Below are positions 1-10,909 of a DNA stretch of 64,000 nt, in pieces (the stretch's first letter is position 1; each line of letters opens with the position of its first letter). The notes under the pieces were generated by a model, which saw only the letters and a list, made by a program, of their open reading frames with translations, ran no database searches and was not told the origin of the DNA. The stretch lies in NCBI GenBank assembly GCA_028023455.1, contig JAQFVV010012400.1:11721748-11785747 (forward strand), in the 5' to 3' direction. The translations under genes were made by a program, and so were the position numbers. Origin of the DNA: Epiperipatus broadwayi (Eukaryota > Onychophora > Udeonychophora > Euonychophora > Peripatidae).

Positions 1-302
1 CAAAAATTATACACTTTTGGAAAAATATCATTATCTAGTAGCAATTTAAATAACTCATCCAGGTATGTTAAAACCGGTATGCCCAGCGTGGCTTTTGTTT
101 CCAACTTATTTAAGGTTAAAATTAAGTCATTAGAACTTTTAAACAATATTATTCTCTATTGTTATATATAGACCACACATTATAAATGTGATTTGAAATG
201 TAAAACAATAAATCAACTCTTTTCAATAAAATAAAATTTAGAATACAAAAGATATTATTTTAAAATAAATATATATATATAAGATGTAATATATATATAT
301 AT
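1..302. other. A+T-rich flank of the first LTR element
   Basis: No gene or repeat boundary is recognised here. The last 50 bases are an AT dinucleotide tract that abuts the left LTR. An AT tract also follows the right LTR, so a short target-site duplication (ATAT or similar) is possible but cannot be delimited in such low-complexity sequence. Confidence 0.6.
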
Positions 303-2949
303 TGTAATGGTAAGATTATGTATGCCTTGTTAACATGTTGCAAAGTTTCACCACCATGTTCGAATGGCAGCATAACAGGTGGGTTCAGGACCTGTGATAG
401 CGTATTCGAATATAGTAAATTTATTCACAACAAAACCTACATGACAATGCATCTATCATAACAATAGCATTATTTTCTAGGTCCGGTGGTCAGGTAAAGG
501 AGACTAATTAATGATTTAATCTTATGGACTACTACTATATTCTACTATTCATTGATATGAGAGCTATTAATTATTATTTAAAATTAAGCAGACACAGACA
601 TGGATATAGATAATTTAAATATTTAATTATGGTTAATTTACATTAGCAATATATTACACTACCTGGATATCAATATTAATTACATTCCATGCCTCTCGTT
701 TAAGTAACGAAGGTTACGAGACACAGTACGAGATTTTAAAGAGGAGCGCATTCGTTCACAAAGCTATCATCCTATTTACTTTAGCATTAATATTTTATTA
801 TAAATAATTTATTATAGATTAACATATGTGGAGGAGTGGAGCAAGACCCAGCATAAACTTTATAATTATTATTAAAGCGACCTGCGGTAATATGGATACT
901 GCCAAGCTATAAGAGAATCAGCATTCAAAAGGATAATGTCAGAAGAAATGTTAGAGGCTGGTGGGGCGATCAAACATTGGATCGGAGCCCTATAGGTTTG
1001 TCATGAGCGCGATATGGGGTCTTTAACATATGTGGAGGAGTGGAGCAAGACCCAGCATAAACTTTATAATTATTATTAAAGCGACCTGCGGTAATATGGA
1101 TACTGCCAAGCTATAAGAGAATCAGCATTCAAAAGGATAATGTCAGAAGAAATGTTAGAGGCTGGTGGGGCGATCAAACATTGGATCGGAGCCCTATAGG
1201 TTTGTCATGAGTGCGATATGGGGTCTTTGCCTATCCATCCCCGACTGCATGACAAGGTGATTACTGCTGGAATATGAAGAGGGTCGGCCAAACGTCGGGT
1301 TGGAGCCCTTAGGAATGGTCATGAGCACGGTGTTGGTATGAGGTCATAGCCTTTCCATCCCCGACCGCATGACAAGGTTCCGTGCTATTATATATTTGTA
1401 TGCTACTTAAGTGTGAGAGTAACATGTTGACAATATCTCTATTACATTTCTGCGATATAAAAATTCATGTATCAATAACTAGTGCAGTTCATAACTCTAA
1501 TGCAAATGCAATTATTTAGACAAATCTATCCCCAATCTCCACACGACTAGCATTTAATTTACTATCCTTAACCCACTTCTTCTTAACATTATGGCTATAT
1601 TTAAGATTTAATTAACCTAGCATGAATGATAGCTCACATAATATATGATTCCCAAGCTGAAATCTATTAACCGATATGATTTATTATTATGATATTAGAC
1701 TCGCAGAAGAGGGCAACCCTTCCACAAATTATATAAAAATATCAGCTCGAAAACCATGTGGGCATGAAATATAATCTTAGCAAATACAATAAAATTGGAT
1801 ACCCAAGTAGAATAATGATAGATAGAGTAATTTACTAGGTTCATTATAAATAATATTATTACAGAAAATAGATTTAATTTTAGGATTACATAATAGTGGA
1901 AATAAAATGAAAGTATTATTTTAGAGATATAGAGTTCAATGAGAGTTCCAAACAAAATTTAATCTTGGGTATCGTGTTACCTTTAGTTCATTTCAGTGTT
2001 CACACTGTTTGGAGAGTCCGAGTTTCCAGGTTCAACGGAAGCAGCATCAACGGAAGCAGCAGAATTGTAGGTTTATCACATTTTGTGGGATTTTACTATT
2101 ATATAGCATCAGTCCGGAAGAACGTAGCACAGTGCCTACTCTTGGCACATTGCTTGATATAGATTTTGGATCGCGAGAAATATAATTGACTTAACATTTC
2201 TTGTTCTAACTTTTCGTGATTCAAAAAAAAACAATAATTAGTTGTGGCTTTTATTCTCTATTTCCTTATCTCGGAGATCATCGAGCAATACGTCATTCAT
2301 GCAGCTGTCTCTTGGGTTTGTGCCATACATTCCTTTAGGTCACAGATGTAATAGTCATACAGGTTGGAATTTCAATCTGATTACTTTTACATTTTACCTT
2401 TTACATTTATAAAAGTTATTTTTAACAAACCTTTTTCTTTGTTTCCGTATGTTTAAAAATACCTTTTTAGCTCTGTCATCTTTTCCCCCCTCCCACTATG
2501 TCTTGCCTTTAATTAGCAGGGGAATTTTAAAAACATCTTTATTTTAATTGAGAATTAGGTATTTTTATAATTTAAGTATTACCTGGATCTGACCTAAATA
2601 ATAATATGTTTACGTTTTAAAATATAATTATTGGTTTTATTTATAATTTAAAATATTATTTAAACCTATCAGAATAATTAATAGGATTATTTAAATTTTT
2701 ATATAACTTACGCACGGCAATTTAATAATACTTTGCAATGCATTATTTTAAAATAAGCTTATCGGAGTATGTTCGCATATATAACATTTAATTATTTATT
2801 TAAACACTTTATAGATATTATATATTATTACGCTTTAATCCAATATTCAAGGTTAGAATCCATGTAAAACTCATACTAAAGGGGCGAGAGGTAGAATGAT
2901 GACAGAACTAAGGTGAAACTAAGATTTGAATACAAATCTTACAGTTTCA
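303..2949 (-). repeat. 3' LTR of the gypsy-type element (left copy)
   Basis: This aligns along its whole length with 7305-9787. Shared blocks include the start (303 versus 7305), the stretch around 700-820 versus 7700-7820, and the end at 2949 versus 9787, where similarity stops abruptly in both after TTTCA. It is longer than its partner mainly because of a tandem duplication at 821-1228. The LTR also contains two diverged copies of an internal module with a CCATCCCCGAC core followed by GCATGACAAGG (1236-1256 and 1356-1376). Short open frames inside it carry no recognisable protein. Confidence 0.92.
821..1228. repeat. 204-bp tandem duplication inside the left LTR
   Basis: The segment beginning AACATATGTGGAGGAG at 821 is repeated from 1025 with a period of 204 bases and nearly no differences (for example GCGCG versus GTGCG near the end). 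The right LTR has only one copy (from about 7811), so the duplication arose after insertion or in the 3' LTR alone. Confidence 0.93.
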
Positions 2950-3233
2950 TATGCCCTCACTCGGAATGGGTAGTAATAAATGAATCCTCCCTTTTTAATA
3001 AAGAGGAAAATACAAAATTAAAACATGATAATACAAAAAAAACTGGATTTTAAGGGTACAACGATATCATACTCGGATCAGTGATTAACTTGCTAGCTTC
3101 TACACCCCCTCATTCTTTCTCTTTATATACATTAATGCTTACTATCCTAACATATGGGTTAACTGGCTCATTTTATCTTTCTTTCTTTTCCGGTTCTTTC
3201 CACGATTTTGGCGGTCCTATGGAATTGTTTTAA
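2950..3233 (-). other. Untranslated tail between integrase and 3' LTR
   Basis: This is the 3' non-coding part of the internal region on the minus strand. A polypurine tract is expected next to the LTR. The bases immediately adjoining it (2950-2965) are only weakly purine-rich on the minus strand. A better purine run lies further in at about 3102-3127. No gene is seen. Confidence 0.5.
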
Positions 3234-4400
3234 TTAGATTCCTGGGTCATGCAGGTGATGTCCACAGGGTTTGAGGCTCCGAGCATTGCAGGTCCCTTTG
3301 ATAGTGCCCTTCTGCTTTAATAGGTACACACTTGGTCCGCATTTGCTATGTATGAGATAAGGTCCTTGGTATAACGGAAAGAACTTTTTGTACATCTTAA
3401 GGCCCTGATTGCTGGGTTGTGGTGTCCGTACCCACACGTTTCCATTTGGCTCATTCTCATGTGGTAGAGGGCTCTTCTTTGGTCGGTTGCAGGATCAACT
3501 GGATGTTCCTCCCATGGCAATGGTGTCTTGACTAAGGCAGGATCCCTTATCCCAAAGTGTAATCGCATGGGTGTCATCCCCGTTGACTCATTTATTGTCC
3601 ATTTATGTATTGGCAAATTTCCTTTGTTCGTTTCATCCAGCCTTGGTGGTTTCCTTGAACATGTGTTCTAAATAGATGGTTAATCTCCCTCATAACCCTT
3701 TCTCAGGGGTTCGATTGGGGATTTCTGATGGAGGTCATGCTATGTTTGATGTTCTGTTGTGCTAACCATGTCCTCCATTCCCGTGACGTAAATGCAGACC
3801 CATGATCTGACAGGAGTGTATTAGGTTTCCCAATATTGGTCAATTGGTGTTGTAGGGCCCTAATCGTACACCGAGAATCCGCTTTCCTGACTGAGTAGGC
3901 CCAAATGTATTTTGAGAACAGATCGTAGGTGACCAGAAGGTAACGGCATCTCTGGTATGGTGGTAATCATCCGTAGTGATCAATAGCCAAGATTTCATTT
4001 GGTCTTGTTGGGATGATGGAGTTAAGAGGGCCACAAAAGTTTCTGCTTGGTGGTTTGTCCCTGGTGCAGGTCATGCATTTATCTAGGGTTTTAAGGATGC
4101 TATCATACATCCCTGGCCAGTGGAACTGCCATCTCAAAGCCTCCTCCATCTTCCATGGGCCATAGTGTCCTACCAGATGATGCATGTGTTCAATAAGGTA
4201 ACTCCTTAGATTTGGTGGTACCAAGATCCTCCAGTAATTTCCTCCTGTCCTAACTTGTTGGAATAGCCCATTCCGCATCTGGTAGGGGGTTTGCCTCGTA
4301 TTGTAGTGCATCCTTCAAATGGGTTGCCCTTCTGCTGGATCATCTGGATCAATTGTTGATACTCCGGGTGCTGTTCCTGCCAGTATTTGAGGTTCTTCAA
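3234..4400 (-). pseudogene. Broken integrase domain of the gypsy-type pol
   Basis: On the minus strand, reading from 4400 down, the frame gives an integrase zinc-binding region with the HHCC pattern: paired histidines in LIEHMHHLVGH and paired cysteines in DKCMTCTRDK. It continues into the catalytic core (LAIDHYG, then VTYDLFSKYIWAY-like and SDHGSAFTSREW-like segments in other frames). The C-terminal part (3234-3616) has the INKWTINESTGMTP-type motif and a QGPYLI segment typical of the gypsy integrase tail. Open frames at 3967-4311, 3317-3616 and 3234-3437 are in different phases, so at least two frameshifts plus stops interrupt the domain. Integrase would insert the cDNA into the genome; this copy cannot be functional. 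Confidence 0.88.
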
Positions 4401-5830
4401 CTACTGTTCCACATCAGGGTTCAGGATATTAGCTGCGATGATCAGGGATTGGTCACTTGAAATTGGGTTTTGGGGTTTGACTTCTATAGGGTGTTGACTT
4501 AATATGTCAGCAACCATATTTTCTGGGCCTGGGCAGTAAAAAATCTTGTAGTTGAACTGCTGAAGGCTGAGGCTCCATCTTATCAGGCAGTCATTATTCA
4601 AGTAGCTCTTGTTAAGAAACTCCAAGCATTGGGGGTCAGTGTCAATGATGACTTCGGAGCCTAAAAGTACCTGCTCGAACTTATTACATGCCCAGACTAT
4701 TGTCAGGACCTCCTGTTTGGTTACTGTGTAGTTTTTTCCGCACCTTTTAATGTCTGGCTACTAAAGTAGAGCACCTGATGCTGTCCCTCTTGATTTATCT
4801 GGAACATAACCACCCCAACCCCTTCTGACTGCTATCCATTTGTAGGTAAAATGGGCGAGTAAAATCGGGATGGTGTAGCATAACAATCTTCAAAAAGGTT
4901 TTTTTCCTTTATTTGCTGAAAACTTTCATCCTGAATCAGTGAGCATTTCCACCTGTGGTGTTGCTTCAACATATCTATCAATGGGGCTGTGTCCTTGGTG
5001 AATTTCAGGTAAAAATGGTGATAATAATTACAGAGACCAGAAATGATCAGACCTATTTCCAATTTATTGGCCTTAGAAAATTATAGATGGCTTCGATCTT
5101 GTCAGGATGTGCCTAACTCCCTGGCCTTGAATGAGGTGTCCCAAGAAGGATATTTCATTGAGTGCAAAACAGCTCTTTTTTAGGTTTATAGTGATATTTT
5201 TCCTAGTGCATTTTTCAAAGAACTGCTTTAGGTCCTCTATGTGTCCTTCAATATCTCCTGATGCGATAACCACATCGTCCACATAGCACACTAGTTTTCT
5301 CTTGAGGGACTCTGGAAAAACTTGATCCAAGCATCGCATAAGGCCAGCACCGCTGTTAATCAAACTGAATGGCACTCTTTTAAACATGTGGCTCTGCCCA
5401 TTGTGCTGGAACACCATGTATTTCTGATCCTGGGGGTAAAAGGTCATTTGCCAGTAGCTGGCAGTCAGGTCCAACAGTCAGTTCCAAAGTGAAGAAGATA
5501 TTTTTTCCTGCTAGCTTCCCTAACATTTCTTGGACTGGTGGAGGAATATCTCTCTCAGGTACCGTAATGTTATTTAATTTTTGCACATCCAAGCACAATC
5601 TTATGGATCCATCTTTTTTTAAACACCACCAGAGGGTTGTATGGTGATGATCCCTTTTCAATGATGCCCCAGTCTATCATTTGCTGGATCTGCACATTAA
5701 CGTCTGATTGGTACTGGAATGGGATTGGGTATGTACTGGTTTGAAAATATGCCTCGTCTCTTACACGTATTCCATGGATGTAGCCTTTAATCTCACCAGA
5801 AACTTGCGAAAACACTCCCCGGTTTTCCAT
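4401..5830 (-). pseudogene. Broken reverse transcriptase and RNase H of the gypsy-type pol
   Basis: The fragment at 5570-5830 gives the finger region (QQMIDWGIIEKGSSPYNPLV) and 5380-5661 the KKDGSIRLCLDVQKLNN motif. The fragment at 5073-5474 holds the catalytic YVDDVVIAS box plus FLGHLIQGQG. The connection domain follows at 4832-5062 (CNYYHHFYLKF, APLIDML). RNase H ends at 4401-4625 with RWSLSLQQFNYKI and PGPENMVADILS. These are canonical Ty3/gypsy motifs in the expected order. The frames overlap in different phases and are interrupted, so the domain is recognisable but dead. The catalytic aspartates of the YVDD box are preserved. Confidence 0.93.
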
Positions 5831-5963
5831 TAGAACTTGCCATAACTGCGCCTGTTCTTCTATTGTCTGTAAGTAATCTTTTGAAGGATTTCCTCATCCT
5901 GGCAGATTTGTATGCATCTGATCTGGTGTTCTTGGTCATGGTCTTTAAGTTTGGTCCCAAAGC

Positions 5964-6285
5964 CTATTGTTCTTTCTGGAAGGTGAGTATCTTTTTATTG
6001 TAATCCAGGACACATTCATGTTGGGATAGGAAATCTCTTCTGATTATAATGTCTTGTATAAGTCCCTTGATTACCAGGAATGTGTGTTCCATGATGGTTC
6101 CCCCTATCACAACTTCCAACCATACTTGGTAGTTCTCTGTCTTTGTTGATTTTCCATCCGCTAGCTTCATCTGGATTATCCATGCTGGGAGTCTGGGTAT
6201 AAGTCCTTGTTTTTCTTGTTCGGTTAACCATTCTTTGGCAATACATGACACATGGCTACTGGTATCCAGGAGGATGTGCTTCTGA
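5964..6285 (-). pseudogene. Aspartic protease domain of the gypsy-type element (degenerate context)
   Basis: Reading the minus strand from about 6285 gives an LLDTSSHVSCIA segment. DTS is the active-site motif of retroviral-type aspartic proteases, where DTG or DSG is more usual. Beyond a methionine at 6251 the frame stays open to 5964 and includes LADGKS and IIRRDFLSQH, the latter resembling the ILG-D-FL flap/core region (here IIRRDFL). The product would cleave the Gag-Pol polyprotein. It lies between gag (right) and RT (left), as expected. The domain frame is open over about 95 codons, but the surrounding polyprotein is broken. Confidence 0.8.
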
Positions 6286-6389
6286 TGTCCCTACTTTTAT
6301 GTTAATTATTGGACATGGGCTAATCATGAGACACCAGGTGGGATCTTCTTGGATGACTGTCGACATGGCCTCATTTCCTCCCTCTTGTT

Positions 6390-6890
6390 CTAGTTGCTGG
6401 TATGGTTAGTAGTGGCCCCGTGGTTTCCTTGATGGGAAATCTCTATCCATGTCTCTTTGCCACTGTCCTGCTGGATCATCTGAATGATATACATGTCTGA
6501 AAATGCAAATGTTGTCAGGGTCCTTAATGTGTTAGCTTGGCAGTTGAAAAACTGGGCGTAGGTTTCTCTGTTGCTATATTCATACCTTTCCTGGCAGAGT
6601 CCATGAAGGATGTGTCTCTGCTGGTCATCACTCCAATATTGCTTCAACAGTGCTTCCTCGTAATATTTCATGGTTGTGGGTTTAACTGCCAGCGTGTCCC
6701 ACCAATCCTTAGCATAATTTCATAAATATTTCTTTGCGATTGTTGCCTGTTCATTCGTCCCTGCCTTAAAACAACAAAAAAAAGTTTTGAGACTTTCCAA
6801 ATGTGATTGTGGCCTTTCTCCTATTTCCCCATTGAAGGTTTCTATCTGTATTTCAATCATTTCTACAGCGTTTTCCTACTCTGTTGTTGC
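6390..6890 (-). pseudogene. Gag (capsid) remnant of the gypsy-type element
   Basis: The minus strand from about 6890 reads through an IQIETFNGE segment, then ESLKTFF, then a WWDTLA segment, and finally the 93-codon frame at 6390-6671 (LLKQYWSDDQQRHILHG, YAQFFNCQANTL). This matches the Ty3/gypsy capsid layout: FxG near the start and conserved tryptophans in the helical core. Several stops and a frameshift separate the pieces. No CCHC zinc knuckle is visible between this region and the protease, so it is missing or too decayed to see. Confidence 0.7.
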
Positions 6891-7304
6891 TTATATCTAT
6901 AATGGCTTATTGCTAAACTCCCCCGGAACTATGGCTATATCTGCTATTCCCATTATTCTTTCCACTTCTCCTGCCCTACTCTGGCTGCTACCCCTATCTA
7001 TTATAATTTGCTGCTGCCATTACTCTTGCTCTCATACATATTTTTATTATTTTATATATATATTTTTAGATCCGAGTATGTTTCATCATCACCCTTTTAT
7101 ATATGTTCGTATCTATTCCATGTCCACTGCCTGCTCAATATCTCATTTGATTTATTTATATATATAGTAGTTATAAAACAATATATGAATGAAAGAAAAC
7201 TCAACAATAAAAAAAATTCTCTTTTTTCCTTTTTTTTTTTTTTGATCTCGGGGTATTTTCGTGTTCGGCCCACTTTGCGGCATTAGCAGCTAAAAAAATT
7301 ATTA
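6891..7304 (-). other. 5' untranslated region of the gypsy-type element with candidate primer-binding site
   Basis: On the minus strand this follows the 5' LTR. The segment complementary to 7268-7286 (reading TAATGCCGCAAAGTGGGCC) lies 18 bases inside the LTR boundary. It aligns loosely with the much clearer tRNA-Lys-type site of the second family at 63695-63712, which has the same 18-base offset. Open plus-strand frames here (6787-7167, 7008-7286) are low-complexity and not credible genes. Confidence 0.4.
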
Positions 7305-9787
7305 TGTGATGATAAGATTACATATGCCTTGTTAACATGTTGCAAAGTTCCACCACCATGTTTGAATGGCGGCATAACAGGTGGGTTCAGGGCCTGTGAT
7401 ACCGTATTCGAATATAGTAAATTTTTTCACAACAAAACCTACATGACAACGCATCTATCATAACAATAGCATTATTTTCTAGGTCCAGTGGTCAGATAAA
7501 CAAGAGACTTTAATTAATGATTTAACCTTACGGACTACTACTATATACTACTATTCATTGATATGAGAGATATTAATTATTATTTAAAATTAAGCAGATA
7601 CAGACATGGATATTAATTATGGTTAATTTACATTAGCAATATATTATGCTACCTGGATATCAATATTAATTACATTCCATGCCTCTTGTTTAAGTAATGA
7701 AGGTTACGAGACACAGTACGAGATTTTAAAGAGGAGCGCATTCGTTCACAAAGCTATCATCCTATTTACTTTATCATTAATATTTTATTATAAATAATTT
7801 ATTATAGATTAACATATGTGGAGGAGTGGAGCAAGACCCAACATAAACTTTATAATTATTATTAAAGCGACCTGCAGTAGTATGGATACTGCCAAGCTAT
7901 AAGAGAATCGGCTTTCAAAAGGATAATTGCAGAAAAAATGTTAGAGGCTGGTGGGGCGATCAAACATCGGATCGGAGCCCTGTAGGTCTGTCATGAGTGC
8001 GGTATCGGTATGGGGTCTTTGCCTATCCATCCCCGACTGCATGACAAGGTGATTACTGTTGGAAAATGGCCAAATGTCAGGTCAGAGCCCTTAGGAGTGG
8101 TCACAAGCATGGTGTCGGTATGAGTTCGTAGCCTTTCCATTCCTGACCGTGTGACAAGGTTCCGTGCTATTATATATTTGTATGCTACTTAAGTGCGAGA
8201 GTAACACCTTGACAATATCTCTATTACATTTCTGCGATATAAAAATTCATGTATCAATAACTAGCGCAGTTCATAACTCTAATGCAAATGCAATTATTTA
8301 GACAAATCTATTCCCAATCTCCACACGACTAGCATTTACTTTGCTATCTTTAACCCCCCTTTCTTCTTAACATTATGGCTATATTTAAGATTTAATTAAC
8401 CTAGCATGAATGATAGTTCATCGACAAATACATTAATTAATAATATAAGTCTCGTATTTATAAAATATATTAAAATAGTATATGATTCCCGAGCTGAAAT
8501 CTATTAACCAATATGATTTATTATTATGATATTAGACTCACAGAAGAGGGCAACCCTTCCGCGAATTATATAAAAATATCAGCTCGGAAACCACATGGGC
8601 ATGAAATATAATCTTAGCAAATACAATAAAATTGGATACCCAAGTAGAATAATGATAGTTAGAGTAATTTACTAGGTTCATTATAAATAATATTATTACA
8701 GAAAATAGATTTAATTTTAGGAATACATAATAGTGGAAATAAAATGAAAGTATTATTTTAGAGATATAGAGTTCAATGAGAGTTCCAAATGAAATTTAAT
8801 CTTGGGTATCATGTTACCTTTAGTTCATTTTAGTGTGCACACTGTTTGGAGAGTCCGAGTTTCCAGGTTCAATGGCAGTTACATCTAGAAGATTTTCAAT
8901 GGAAGCAGCAGAATTGTAGGTTTATCACATTTTGTGGGATTTTACTATTGTATAGCCATCAGTCTGGAAGAGCGTAGCACGGCACCTACTCTTGGCACAT
9001 TGCTTGATATAGATTTTGGATCGCGAGAAATATAATTGGACTTAACATTTCTTGTTCTAACTTTTCATGATTCAAAAAAAATCAATAATTAGTTGTGGCT
9101 TTTATTCTCTATTTCCTTATCACGGAGATCCATCGAGCAATACATCATCCATGCAGCCGTCTCTCGGGTTTGTGCCATACATCCCTTTAGGTCACGGATG
9201 TGATAGTCATACAGGTTGGAATTTCAGTCTGATCACTTTTACATTTTACCTTTTACATTTATAAAAGTTATTTTTATTTTTTGTTTCCATATGTTTAAAA
9301 ATACCTTTTTAGCTCTGTCATCTTTTCCCCCTCTCGCTATGACTTGCCTTTAATTAGCAGGGGAATTTTAGAACATCTTTATTTTAATTGAAAATTAGTT
9401 ATTTTTATAATTTAAGTATTACCTGGATCTGACCTAAATAATAATATGTTTACATTTTAAAATATGATTATTGATTTTATTTATAATTTAAAATATTATT
9501 TAAACCTATCAGAATAATTAATAGGATTATTTAAATTTATATAACTTACGCATGGCAATTTAATAATACCTTGCAATGCATTATTTTAAAATAAGCTTAT
9601 CGGAGTATGTGCACATATATAACATTTAATTATTTATTTAAACACTTTACAGATATTTTATATTATTATGTTTTAATCCAATATTCAAGGTCAGAATCCA
9701 TGTAAAACTCATACTAAAGGGGCGAGAGGTAGAATAATAACAGAACTAAGGTGAAACTAAGATTTGAATACAAATCTTACAGTTTCA
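7305..9787 (-). repeat. 5' LTR of the gypsy-type element (right copy)
   Basis: Partner of 303-2949, starting TGTGATGATAAG and ending AGTTTCA. It carries a single copy of the module duplicated in the other LTR. It also has its own indels, for example an extra A+T-rich segment around 8420-8480 that is absent from the left copy. It would contain the element's promoter for minus-strand transcription; I cannot place the start site. Confidence 0.92.
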
Positions 9788-10426
9788 ATATATATATATA
9801 AGCCAATGATATTACAGTCATTTTTTTTGCATATATGTGTGATGATACTATATGTACTCAGAGAGGGTTTAAATCCAGCACAGATAGAGCTGTGGGAAAA
9901 AATAGGTGAAACATATATGAGATCAGGAATATACCATTTCAATGTCATATAATGATTTAGTATTAAGTTATTTTAATGAGTATTACTTTGTCCTTTATTA
10001 TGTGAAGTATATTTTATAATGAATGCTTATATGTTTATGAAAAATGATGTGCATTTTTTGTCATTTTTAATTGCTTAAGGCTATATTTATTCAGTCATAT
10101 TTGACAACTATGTTATTACTTTATTGATTTCATGCATCAATTTATTATTATATTTATTGAGAGATTATAATTAATTTTTCTCTTGCATATGTGATATATG
10201 TTATCTGACCATGGTACATTTCCAAGTATGCAAATTTTATTTCCACCTTAATGGTTTGGAGATGGAGTTTGATTCTCTCATTGTTGCATTGGAATAATTT
10301 AGATATTTATTAGAAGATAGAGGTTTACTCTTTCTGGTATCATTAATATTTTTCTTTAGTGATATCTTCTTCATGTTTTATGGTTTGCATTTGTGGTGGT
10401 TCATTTCTCATTTTATTATATATATT
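9788..10426. other. Intergenic A+T-rich sequence
   Basis: The first bases are an AT tract next to the LTR. The remainder is A+T-rich with no coding frame, repeat or RNA gene I can support. Confidence 0.5.
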
Positions 10427-10660
10427 GTGCCAGTCAAAATCATGTATTCATTCAATAAGACCAATAATCCAAGCAAAAGTACCTTGAATCCAACCATGCA
10501 CAAGATACAGATGTCAGATCAAGGGTGAATCCTAACATATTTGCCTGAACCATTGCCTCTCTGACTAATGGATAATGTTTGTGATGACATGAGCAGTGCT
10601 TGTTTTTATTCCGTCCCATCTGGAGGTCATGGTTCACAAAGAGACTCAAGATAATTATGG
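10427..10660. repeat. Diverged fragment resembling the head of the second-family LTR
   Basis: It starts TGTGCCAGTCAAAAT, as the LTR copies at 10910 and 63731 do. It later shares CTAATGGATAA followed by GTGATGACATGAG with 10910's CTAATGGATAAC and GTGATGACACATGAG. The match is patchy, so this is an older or different subfamily lying just upstream of the solo LTR. Confidence 0.45.
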
Positions 10661-10909
10661 GTTTATATGAAAAATTAATGATTTAATGGATTCTGATGAT
10701 TGCAGAATGGTACAGATATGATTTGATTGATTACTAATGGTTTGAACCATAATAATGATAATTCTTTATGGCACTATTACAAAGAAGTGAATTTAAATCA
10801 AAGAAATATTTAAATAAATAGAGTAATTAACCTTAGAGATTGGGAGTGATGACAAACTAAGCTTATTTAAAATAACAATATTATAGAAATTTGTTAAGGA
10901 ATTTAGTAC
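10661..10909. other. Short A+T-rich interval ending in the GTAC target duplication
   Basis: Nothing coding is seen. The last four bases (10906-10909, GTAC) match 14006-14009 on the far side of the solo LTR. Confidence 0.6.

Larger units (their letters stand above)
303..9787 (-). mobile_element. Ty3/gypsy-type LTR retrotransposon, complete but degenerate, with giant LTRs
   Basis: Two long direct repeats (303-2949 and 7305-9787), each beginning TG and ending CA on the plus strand, flank a 4.35-kb internal region. The minus strand of that region reads gag, protease, reverse transcriptase, RNase H, integrase in that order, which is the Ty3/gypsy gene order. The 5' LTR is therefore the right-hand one. 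Every coding domain is recognisable, but they lie in several frames broken by stops and frameshifts, so no intact polyprotein exists. The LTRs differ by scattered substitutions and small indels, and only the left one has a 204-bp tandem duplication, so the insertion is not recent. LTRs of about 2.5 kb are long for this class. Confidence 0.93.

Noticed and set aside
6787-7286. Plus-strand frames of 92 and 126 codons
   Set aside because: They lie antisense to the gag/leader region of the gypsy-type element and include an AT tract and poly-T runs.
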